Source: Rhizobium sp. R635 (GTDB lineage: Bacteria > Pseudomonadota > Alphaproteobacteria > Rhizobiales > Rhizobiaceae). From it: a stretch of DNA of 64,000 nucleotides. Below the pieces are notes generated by a model that worked only from the letters and a program-made list of their open reading frames with translations, was not told the DNA's origin and did no database searches. Shown here piece by piece: positions 57,502 to 64,000 of the stretch. A program made the translations under genes and the position numbers. The number at the start of each line of letters is the position of its first letter. The stretch's first letter is position 1. Where the stretch lies: contig NZ_LOKX01000013.1 in NCBI RefSeq assembly GCF_002211285.1, positions 53,067 to 117,066 of the forward strand, written 5' to 3'.

Positions 57502-58494
57502 ATGGCGCTTTCCGATATCACGCGACGCACGGGCCTTGCGCTCGCTCTCGGCCTGACTGCAACGCTCGGTCTCGGCACGGCTTGCGTTGCGGCGGATTTT
57601 CCCGATCGCGCGATCACCATGGTCGTGCCCTTCGCCGCCGGCGGCTCGACCGATGTCGTCGCCCGCATCGTCGCACAGAAGATGTCGGAAGATCTCGGCC
57701 AGCAGGTGATCGTCCAGAACGTCGCCGGCGCAGGCGGCAATCTCGGGGCCGGCAACGTCGCCCGCGCCGACGCTGACGGCTACACCGTCCTGATGGGCAC
57801 GGTCGCGACTCACGCCCTCAATCCGTTGATCCTCAAATCGACGCCTTACGACCCGGAGAAGGATTTCGCGCCGGTCTCGCTGCTCGTCGTCGTGCCGAAC
57901 GTGCTGGTCGTCAATCCGGAACTGCCGGCAAAGACCGTGCAGGAACTGGTCGCGCTCCTGAAAGCCGAGCCCGACAAATACAGCTATGCCTCGTCAGGCA
58001 ACGGCACGCCGCTGCATCTCTCCGGCGAGCTCTTCAAGAGCATGGCCGGCGTCAGCATGCAGCATATCCCCTATAAGGGCGCCGGTCCGGCGTTGAACGA
58101 TGTCATCGGCAACCAGGTGCCGATCATGTTCGACAACCTGCCCTCCTCCTCCAGCCACATCAAGGCGGGCACGCTGCGGGCGCTGGCGGTGACGACCGCC
58201 GAGCGCGCGCCCTCCTTCCCTGATGTGCCCACGATCGCCGAGTCGGGCATACCGGGCTACGAGACCTATACCTGGAACGCGCTGTTTGCCCCGGCCAACA
58301 CACCGAGCGAGGTGGTGACGCGGCTCAACGCCTCGGCCAACAAGGCGCTCAAGGACCCGGCCGTTGCCGACCGCATGAAGGAATTCAGCGCCACCATCGT
58401 CGGCTCGACGCCGGAGGAACTCGCCGCCCATGTGAAAGCCGAGCTCGCCAAATGGGGACCGGTCGTCAAGGGCGCGAACATCCAGATGGAGTGA
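57502..58494 (+). CDS. Orphan tripartite tricarboxylate transporter receptor (TctC/Bug)
   Basis: A 330-residue periplasmic solute-binding protein: signal peptide (LALALGLTATLGLGTACVA), then FPDRAITMVVPFAAGGSTDVVARIV, the Bug-family loop. GNGTPLHLSGELFKSMAGVSMQHIPYKGAG and FDNLPSSSSHIKAG follow. It binds a carboxylate in the known members. No tctA or tctB lies within the window, so it must pair with a distant transporter or act as a sensor partner. Confidence 0.92.
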   Translation: MALSDITRRTGLALALGLTATLGLGTACVAADFPDRAITMVVPFAAGGSTDVVARIVAQKMSEDLGQQVIVQNVAGAGGNLGAGNVARADADGYTVLMGTVATHALNPLILKSTPYDPEKDFAPVSLLVVVPNVLVVNPELPAKTVQELVALLKAEPDKYSYASSGNGTPLHLSGELFKSMAGVSMQHIPYKGAGPALNDVIGNQVPIMFDNLPSSSSHIKAGTLRALAVTTAERAPSFPDVPTIAESGIPGYETYTWNALFAPANTPSEVVTRLNASANKALKDPAVADRMKEFSATIVGSTPEELAAHVKAELAKWGPVVKGANIQME

Positions 58495-58656
58495 CGCCGG
58501 GGTCCATGCCGCCGCTCGCCTCGCTTGCGTCCGATGGAAGCGGCGGCAATTGGACGCTGTGCAATTCATTTCTAATTAAGGTAGTGGAAAAGCTCACCAT
58601 TTTGGTCTAGCCTCCGTCACGCTGATGGTTGGAACGCAGCGTTTTGGGAGACATCA

Positions 58657-58845
58657 ATGTATAAATTCGAAGTCTACAAGGATAAATCAGGCGAATTCCG
58701 TTTCCGCTTCAAGGCATCGAACGGCGAAACCATGTTCAGTTCCGAAGGCTACAAGGCAAAGGCATCCGCCCTGAACGCCATCGAATCCATCAAGAAGAAC
58801 TCGCCCGGCGCCGACATCGTCGACCAGACCAAGACCGAAGCCTGA
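58657..58845 (+). CDS. DUF1508 (YegP-like) protein
   Basis: A 62-residue protein with one DUF1508 repeat: YKFEVYKDKSGEFRFRFKASNGETMFSSEGYKAKASALNAIESIK. Many bacteria have two repeats; this has one. GGGAG precedes the ATG. Role unknown. Confidence 0.93.
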   Translation: MYKFEVYKDKSGEFRFRFKASNGETMFSSEGYKAKASALNAIESIKKNSPGADIVDQTKTEA

Positions 58846-59086
58846 TCAAGGCGGCAGCAGCGGCTTGAACGCCGCTCTGGCCTTCAGCGCCTATGAGCAG
58901 CGCCGGTGCTTTCGAGCCTGGCCTGTTTGCTTGTGAATCGTGCGCAATTCCTATCTTTGCAAATTTTTTTGAAAGTCATGTCGAAATGACCGTTGGCCGC
59001 GCCTCATTGTCTCGGAACGGCTGAGCCGCTCCGCCGGGCGTCACGGCTGCCTGGATCAACGCTACCAACGAGATCAGGAGTTTCCC

Positions 59087-59425
59087 ATGCAATATGCTCT
59101 CATCATTCGCGAAGCCGCCGAGGATTTTGCGCGACGCAGCGACCCCGTCTATCGCGACGGCTGGGTTGCCTATAGCAAAGCGCTGGCTCAAGCGGGGATC
59201 ATGACCGGCGGCGCCGGGCTGACAGCCCCTGAAACCGGCACGATCGTGCGTCGCAAAGGCGAAAACCACGATGTTCAGGACGGCCCCTATCCGGAGGGCA
59301 AGGAACAGCTCGGCGGCTTCTATCTGATCGAGGTTCCCGACATGGATACGGCGCTCGAATGGGCGATACGCGTTCCGATCTCCGATAAGGGGTCGGTCGA
59401 GGTACGGCCGCGCCTGCAGATGTGA
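59087..59425 (+). CDS. YCII-related (DGPF-domain) protein
   Basis: A 112-residue YCII/DGPF protein: YALIIREAAEDFA, then DGPYPEGKEQLGGFYLIEVPDMDTALEWA. Genes of this type typically lie next to ECF42 sigma factors, as here. It ends 7 bases before the sigma gene, with AGGAG before its own ATG. The reaction is unknown. Confidence 0.92.
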   Translation: MQYALIIREAAEDFARRSDPVYRDGWVAYSKALAQAGIMTGGAGLTAPETGTIVRRKGENHDVQDGPYPEGKEQLGGFYLIEVPDMDTALEWAIRVPISDKGSVEVRPRLQM

Positions 59426-59432
59426 GGCTGCG

Positions 59433-60680
59433 ATGCCGCCCGATGCCGGACGCGCTGCCGAACAGGTGGCGCGTCAATCCTACGGCAAGCTGATCGCCTT
59501 TCTCGCCGCCCGCTCGCGCGACGTGCCGGCAGCGGAAGACGCGTTGTCGGAAGCACTGGCTTCAGCCCTTCGCGTCTGGCCGGAACGCGGCGTCCCCGAT
59601 AATCCGGAAGCCTGGCTGATGGTCGCCGCGCGCCGCAACCTCATGCAGGCGGCCCGCCACCGCACCGTCCAGGCCAATGCGCAGGCGACGATATCGCTCG
59701 CCTTCGAGGAGGCGGAGGAGCGCATGAACGGGGCCGGAAAATCCATCTTCCCCGATGAGCGGCTGAAGCTGCTTTTCGCCTGCACCCATCCCGCCATCGA
59801 CAAGTCGGTGCATACGGCGCTGATGCTGCAAACCGTTCTCGGCATCGAGGCGAAAACCATCGCCAGGGCCTTCGTCGTGTCACCGGAAGCGATGAGCCAG
59901 CGGCTGGTGCGGGCCAAGGTGAAGATCCGCGAGGCCGGCATTCCCTTCGCCATTCCCCCTCGCCCCGCTTTATCAGGGCGGCTCGCCGCCGTTCTCTCAG
60001 CGATCTACGCCGCCTACGGCCTCGGCTGGGATGGCCTCGACGGTGAGGAGGAGCGCCATTCGCTCACCGGCGAAGCCATCTGGCTCGGCCGCACGCTTCT
60101 CGCGGTATTGCCCGACGAGCCGGAAGCGATCGGTCTTCTTTCCCTCATGCTTCATTGTGAAGCCCGCCGCGGCGCCCGGCGGGACGGCAACGGCCGATAT
60201 GTGCCGCTGGACGAGCAGGATACGGCGGCCTGGAATGCGATCATGATTGCGGAAGCCGATGCGCTGCTGCGCAAGGCCGGAGGTTTCGACCGGTTCGGCC
60301 CCTTCCAGTGCCAGGCGGCGATCCAGTCCGTGCATGCGGCGCGGCGGCTTTCCGGAGCGACCGACTGGCAGGCGCTGACGACGCTCTACGCCGCGCTCGT
60401 GACGATGAAGCCAACGCTTGGCGCACGCGTCGGCCAGGCTGCGGTGATCGGCAGGGCGTTGAGTGCGGCAGCCGGCCTGGAGCGGCTCGACACGCTCGAT
60501 CCGCGCGACATCGCGGGCTATCAGCCCTACTGGGCCGTTCGCGCCTTTCTTCTGGCGCGCGTCGGCGATATCGCGGCGGCCGATGCCTATATGACGGCCA
60601 TCGGTCTCAGCGACAGCCCCGCTGTGCGCGACTTCCTCGCCGGCCGGCTGGAGCAGGTGCGCCAAGCCTCGCCAGGCTGA
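59433..60680 (+). CDS. ECF42-type RNA polymerase sigma factor
   Basis: A 415-residue sigma factor with a long C-terminal extension (DUF6596/TPR-like, COG4941). Region 2 is RSRDVPAAEDALSEALASALRVWPERGVPDNPEAWLMVAARRN; region 4 has HTALMLQTVLGIEAKTIARAFVVSPEAMSQRLVRAK. The C-terminal helical half (about 180-410) replaces an anti-sigma factor in the ECF42 group. Coupled to the YCII gene. Its stop meets the convergent OmpA-like gene with no gap. Confidence 0.93.
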   Translation: MPPDAGRAAEQVARQSYGKLIAFLAARSRDVPAAEDALSEALASALRVWPERGVPDNPEAWLMVAARRNLMQAARHRTVQANAQATISLAFEEAEERMNGAGKSIFPDERLKLLFACTHPAIDKSVHTALMLQTVLGIEAKTIARAFVVSPEAMSQRLVRAKVKIREAGIPFAIPPRPALSGRLAAVLSAIYAAYGLGWDGLDGEEERHSLTGEAIWLGRTLLAVLPDEPEAIGLLSLMLHCEARRGARRDGNGRYVPLDEQDTAAWNAIMIAEADALLRKAGGFDRFGPFQCQAAIQSVHAARRLSGATDWQALTTLYAALVTMKPTLGARVGQAAVIGRALSAAAGLERLDTLDPRDIAGYQPYWAVRAFLLARVGDIAAADAYMTAIGLSDSPAVRDFLAGRLEQVRQASPG

Positions 60681-61712
60681 TCATTTCTCGGTCAGCTTCA
60701 GCTCGATGCGGCGGTTGGTGGCGCGCGCATCCGGTGTGTCGCCCGGCGCGATCGGCTGGAATTCGCCGAAGCCGGCGGCAACGAGCCGGTCGGCCGGCAC
60801 GCCCCGCCCGATCAGGAACTTGACGACGGAAATCGCGCGCTCAGAGGAGAGTTCCCAGTTGTCGCGATAGCGGCCGGTCCCGGCGAGCGGCACATTGTCG
60901 GTATGGCCGTCGACGCGCAGCACCCAGTTGATCTCCGGGGGAATTTCCTTGGCGAGATCGAGAAGGGCGGCGGCGAGCTTCGCCATCTCCGTCTGCCCTT
61001 CCGGATTGAGATCGGCGCCGCCCGAGGGAAACAGCACTTCCGACTGGAAGACGAACCGATCGCCGACGATGCGGATATTCTCGCGATCCGACAGGATTTC
61101 GCGCAGGCGGCCGAAGAAGTCGGACCGATAACGGTTCAGTTCCTGCACACGCGCGGCCAGCGCCACATTGAGGCGGCTGCCGAGATCGGCGATCTTGGTC
61201 TGCGAGACCCGGTCCTTCTCTTCGGATGCCTGCAGCGCAGCTTCGACGGCGGCGATCTGGCTGCGGAGTGCGGCGATCTGCTGGTTCAGGAGTTCGACCT
61301 GGCTCAGCGCCCGCTCGCTCACCTGCTTCTGCTCGTCGAGTTCCTGCGTCATCGCGCCGATCCGCTTCTGGGCCGCGTCCTGACCGCCCGAACCGGCGTT
61401 CAAGAGCGCCTGCAGCCGCGAGCGGTCGCCTTCGGCGGTCGCGAGCGAGGCCTGCAGATTGGCGACCGAATCCTGGAGATCCTGGTTGCTGCCCTTTTCG
61501 AGCGCGAGAAGCTGCGTCAGTTCGTTGATCTGGCTGTTGAGGCGGTTCAGCACCTCGTCGCGTCCGGTGATCTCGCGGCTGAGGATGAATTGGCCGACGA
61601 CGAAGACCGTCAGCAGGAACATGATTGCGATGAGCAGCGTCGACAGCGCATCGACGAAGCCCGGCCAATAATCCACCGTGCGTTCGCGGCGGCGGTTGCG
61701 GGCGAGAGCCAT
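60681..61712 (-). CDS. OmpA/MotB-domain envelope protein
   Basis: A 343-residue inner-membrane protein: one N-terminal helix (FVDALSTLLIAIMFLLTVFV), a long coiled coil (about 50-195), and a C-terminal OmpA-like peptidoglycan-binding domain (LRVDGHTDNVPLAGTGRYRDNWELSSERAISVV). This is the MotB/ZorB layout. It is preceded by a MotA/TolQ-type gene 3 bases away. It is unlikely to be the flagellar MotB, because no flagellar genes are near and the coiled coil is long. Confidence 0.9.
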   Translation of the reverse strand: MALARNRRRERTVDYWPGFVDALSTLLIAIMFLLTVFVVGQFILSREITGRDEVLNRLNSQINELTQLLALEKGSNQDLQDSVANLQASLATAEGDRSRLQALLNAGSGGQDAAQKRIGAMTQELDEQKQVSERALSQVELLNQQIAALRSQIAAVEAALQASEEKDRVSQTKIADLGSRLNVALAARVQELNRYRSDFFGRLREILSDRENIRIVGDRFVFQSEVLFPSGGADLNPEGQTEMAKLAAALLDLAKEIPPEINWVLRVDGHTDNVPLAGTGRYRDNWELSSERAISVVKFLIGRGVPADRLVAAGFGEFQPIAPGDTPDARATNRRIELKLTEK

Positions 61713-61715
61713 GGC

Positions 61716-62813
61716 TTACTTGCCCTCGCTCTTCTCTGTCTGGCTCGCGCGGTCGCGCTGGCGTTCGGTCTTCTCGCTCCCCCGCTCCTGCAGGCCGATG
61801 CGTTCGGCCAGCCGGTCGAGCGTGCGGCGCATCGCCTTCGCCTCGTCCTGCTGCGCCTCGATCCAGTCACGCAGCATCTGCTGCTCATTGCGCATGTTCT
61901 TGACGAGCCCCTGAATGCCTTCGGCAAGGCTCGCCATGGCGGCGACGGAACGCTGGCTGCCGACGCCGCCCTCTTCGGAGGCCTTGCGTAGATAATCGGA
62001 GAGCGCACGCATATCTTCCGAGCCGGAAACGGCGTCGAGGGCCGGCGCAAGATCGGAGCCGACATCGGTGACCGAGGAGAGCCAGTTTTCCAGCTCCATG
62101 TAGAAGCGGTTCTGCGCGCGGCCGGCCTGCAGGTCGAGGAAACCGAGAATGAGCGAACCGGAAAGGCCGAGCAACGAGGAGGAGAAGGCTTGGCCCATGC
62201 CCGAAAGCGGCATGGAAAGCCCTTCCTTCAAAGCCGAGAGCACGTCCCCCGTGCCGTTCGAGCCGGCATCGAGCGACTGGATGACGGTGCTGATCGAGCC
62301 GATCGTGCCGATGAGGCCCCAGAAGGTGCCGAGCAGGCCGAGGAAGACCAGAAGGCCGATCAGGTAGCGCGAGACGTCGCGCGATTCGTCGAGGCGGGTG
62401 GCGATCGAATCGAGGATCGAGCGCAGTGCCGTCGTCGATAGCGCCACCGAGCTCTTGCGGCTGCCGATCAGGGCCCGCATCGGCGCAAGCAGCCGCGGAT
62501 TGCGGTTGACCTTGTCGGCACTGCCGGCGGCACGGAAGGAATTGAACCAGCGCACTTCGGGGCGAAGCGCCAGCACATGGTTGAAAACAAGGATGATTCC
62601 GACCGCGAGAACGCCGAGAATCAGGCCGTTGAGGCCCGGATTGTGCATGAAGGCGGTCTGCGTCTGCCGGAAGAGGATGGCGGCGATGAAACCGACGATG
62701 ACGAGGAAAAGCAGCATCGTCCAGAGGAAAGGCATGGGGCTCGAAAGCCTGTGGGCATAGCCGCCCGTCGTCTTTTCGGTGGAGCCGATCTCCGCCACAT
62801 TCACATTTTCCAT
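61716..62813 (-). CDS. MotA/TolQ/ExbB-type membrane channel protein
   Basis: Partner of the OmpA-domain protein. The 365 residues have two N-terminal helices (FLWTMLLFLVIVGFIAAILF and LNGLILGVLAVGIILVFNHVLA). A later helix pair carries FLGLLGTFWGLIGTIGSIS and GMGQAFSSSLLGLSGSLILGFLDL, the MotA/TolQ/ExbB pattern. The cytosolic tail is charged. Start: GGAGG lies 11 bases before the ATG at 62813; a longer start at 62837 lacks a site. Likely an ion-driven motor of unknown purpose. Confidence 0.88.
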   Translation of the reverse strand: MENVNVAEIGSTEKTTGGYAHRLSSPMPFLWTMLLFLVIVGFIAAILFRQTQTAFMHNPGLNGLILGVLAVGIILVFNHVLALRPEVRWFNSFRAAGSADKVNRNPRLLAPMRALIGSRKSSVALSTTALRSILDSIATRLDESRDVSRYLIGLLVFLGLLGTFWGLIGTIGSISTVIQSLDAGSNGTGDVLSALKEGLSMPLSGMGQAFSSSLLGLSGSLILGFLDLQAGRAQNRFYMELENWLSSVTDVGSDLAPALDAVSGSEDMRALSDYLRKASEEGGVGSQRSVAAMASLAEGIQGLVKNMRNEQQMLRDWIEAQQDEAKAMRRTLDRLAERIGLQERGSEKTERQRDRASQTEKSEGK

Positions 62814-62925
62814 AGGTTCAGCAGCCTCCGAACTCATCGCTGGCGGAGACTAGAGCAACATTGTGCCGAATTGAAGTATGCCGGGGCGAAAAGCGTGACT
62901 TTACAACAGCCGGTTTTTCATTCGC

Positions 62926-63726
62926 TCACTTGGCGGGGATCGGCCGCTTGATGACTTCGATCAGCGCCTTGTGAATGGCTTCGTTGCCGGCAACGATCGC
63001 GCCGCTCTCCAGAATGGCCGTCCCGCCGTCCCAGTCGGTGGCAAAACCGCCGGCTTCGCGGATGAGCAGGATGCCGGCCGCCATGTCCCAGGGGGCAAGC
63101 TCCGATTCCCAGAAACCGTCGAACCGACCGGCCGCGACATAGGCGAGATCGAGCGTCGGCGAGCCCAGGCGGCGGATGCCCGCCACTTCGCCCATCACGT
63201 GGCGAAGCTCCACCAGGAACTTGCCGTGATTGCGCTTGCCGAGCGCCGGCACGCCGCAGCCGATGACGCAATCCGACAGCACCCGGCGCGCGGCGACACG
63301 CAGGCGCCGGTCGTTGAGGAAGGCGCCGCCGCCGCGCTCGGCGGTATAGAGTTCGTCGGTCGCCGGATTGAAGACGACCGCGGCGACGATCTCGCCATTG
63401 CGTTCGAGCGCGATCGAAACGGCGAAGGCCGGGATGCCATGCAGGAAGTTCGTCGTGCCGTCGAGCGGATCGACGATCCAGCGATGCGCGCCGTCCGTGC
63501 CCTTGATCTCTTCGCTTTCCTCGCCGAGGAAGCCATAGGTCGGACGGGCCTTAAGCAGTTCTTCCCTGACGATCTTCTCGGCCTTGCGATCGGCGGTGGA
63601 AACGAAATCGCCCGGTCCCTTCACGGAAACCTGCAGGTTCTGCACTTCGCCGAAATCACGCCCCAGCGATTTTCCTGCCTTGAGGGCAGCCTGAACCATG
63701 ACATTGAGAAGAGCTGAACGGGCCAT
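62926..63726 (-). CDS. suhB: Inositol monophosphatase family protein SuhB
   Basis: A 266-residue Mg-dependent phosphatase: GFLGEESEEIKG, then the metal motif WIVDPLDGTTNFLHG, and the C-terminal ELAPWDMAAGILLIREAGG. SuhB also acts in rRNA antitermination in E. coli. The start at 63726 begins MARSALLNVMVQAA; the longer ORF adds 29 residues. Its promoter would lie in 63727-63865, where GCGCTGCC / GGCAGCGC can pair. Confidence 0.95.
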   Translation of the reverse strand: MARSALLNVMVQAALKAGKSLGRDFGEVQNLQVSVKGPGDFVSTADRKAEKIVREELLKARPTYGFLGEESEEIKGTDGAHRWIVDPLDGTTNFLHGIPAFAVSIALERNGEIVAAVVFNPATDELYTAERGGGAFLNDRRLRVAARRVLSDCVIGCGVPALGKRNHGKFLVELRHVMGEVAGIRRLGSPTLDLAYVAAGRFDGFWESELAPWDMAAGILLIREAGGFATDWDGGTAILESGAIVAGNEAIHKALIEVIKRPIPAK

Positions 63727-63962
63727 CTGCGCATTTTCCTTGGCACTGATACGGGGCGCGCGCTGCCAGGGCCGGGAAATGTCCCTGAACATGCATGACA
63801 GGCAGCGCTGCAAAGATTGGCGGCCTCAAGACCACAAAATCGCGGAAATTTCAAGGGGAGGCGCGCATGGCTGCAGGGCAATCGCTTCAGCTTTGCATTT
63901 CGTTGTGGCGCAGAGAGGTGCGGGTGTGATTCATGAGGAGCTTCGAATCGACGGAGCCGTTC

Positions 63963-64000
63963 ATGTCAGCCTCTCACACATCGTCACGCGCCATTCTTGA
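63963..64000 (+). CDS. Possible 5' end of a gene leaving the window
   Basis: ATG at 63963 with GGAG 7 bases upstream opens a frame (MSASHTSSRAIL) that is still open at the end. Twelve residues are too few to identify it. An in-frame ATG at 63933 is possible. Confidence 0.3.
   Translation, partial: MSASHTSSRAIL

Noticed and set aside
60681..62813. Zorya anti-phage defence system
   Set aside because: The ZorA/ZorB-like pair is present, but no ZorC, ZorD or ZorE genes lie beside it; neighbours are a sigma factor and suhB.

Overview
The window is high-GC chromosomal DNA of a Rhizobium-type alphaproteobacterium, most likely of the R. etli / R. leguminosarum group. Indicators are the sulfolipid operon sqdB-sqdD-sqdC, the acid-tolerance pair lpiA-acvB, rcdA with a CtrA-type box, an alphaproteobacterial SOS box (GTTC-N7-GTTC), a zapA-6S RNA arrangement, and several families of rhizobial palindromic repeats. 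Nothing indicates a prophage, plasmid, integrative element or CRISPR array. The window is mostly core chromosome with small accessory insertions.

Layout. 0.3-12.2 kb (minus strand): glmM, ftsH, tilS, then the Tol-Pal cell-envelope cluster cpoB-pal-tolB-(stand-alone TolA domain)-tolA-tolR-tolQ-ybgC. 12.4-15.5 kb: sulfolipid operon sqdBDC, divergent from ybgC across three 22-bp-phased dyad repeats. 15.6-23.7 kb: a coiled-coil protein, 5-formyl-THF cyclo-ligase, YmdB-type phosphoesterase, MBL-fold protein, PNPOx-like stress protein, YebC regulator, luciferase-like monooxygenase and a chemoreceptor. 24.0-27.6 kb: ruvC, ruvA and ruvB, split by two separate AbrB/PIN toxin-antitoxin modules. 27.6-30.4 kb: Tat-exported phosphoesterase, NUDIX hydrolase, a third (ParDE-like) toxin-antitoxin pair and a DinB-like protein. 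30.5-38.2 kb (minus): acvB-lpiA, an MscS-type channel and 6-phosphogluconate dehydrogenase. 38.3-40.9 kb: AHSA1/ArsR divergent pair, XRE regulator and an epimerase. 41.0-50.8 kb: 6S RNA, zapA and DUF4164 (minus), then a central-carbon block tkt-gap-pgk-fba with two small genes and a K+/H+ antiporter between gap and pgk. 51.1-64 kb: PhzF protein, two transport genes, DUF1192, rcdA, rpmE, an ABC exporter, an orphan TctC receptor, an ECF42-type sigma factor with its YCII partner, a MotA/OmpA-type motor pair and suhB.

How the parts relate. Tol-Pal, GlmM, FtsH, ZapA and RcdA together serve envelope growth and division. CtrA-like sites in front of tolQ and rcdA suggest cell-cycle timing. The ruv region is the most unusual locus: a perfect LexA-type box overlaps the promoter of a toxin-antitoxin module in front of ruvA, and a second module is joined to ruvB by a 4-bp start/stop overlap. 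A 143-158 bp palindromic repeat occurs three times. One copy lies in frame inside tilS, and paired base changes between copies indicate that its hairpins are conserved.

Limits: all assignments come from reading the sequence and recalled family features. No database search, alignment or folding program was run. Start codons were chosen from visible ribosome-binding sites and family N-termini.
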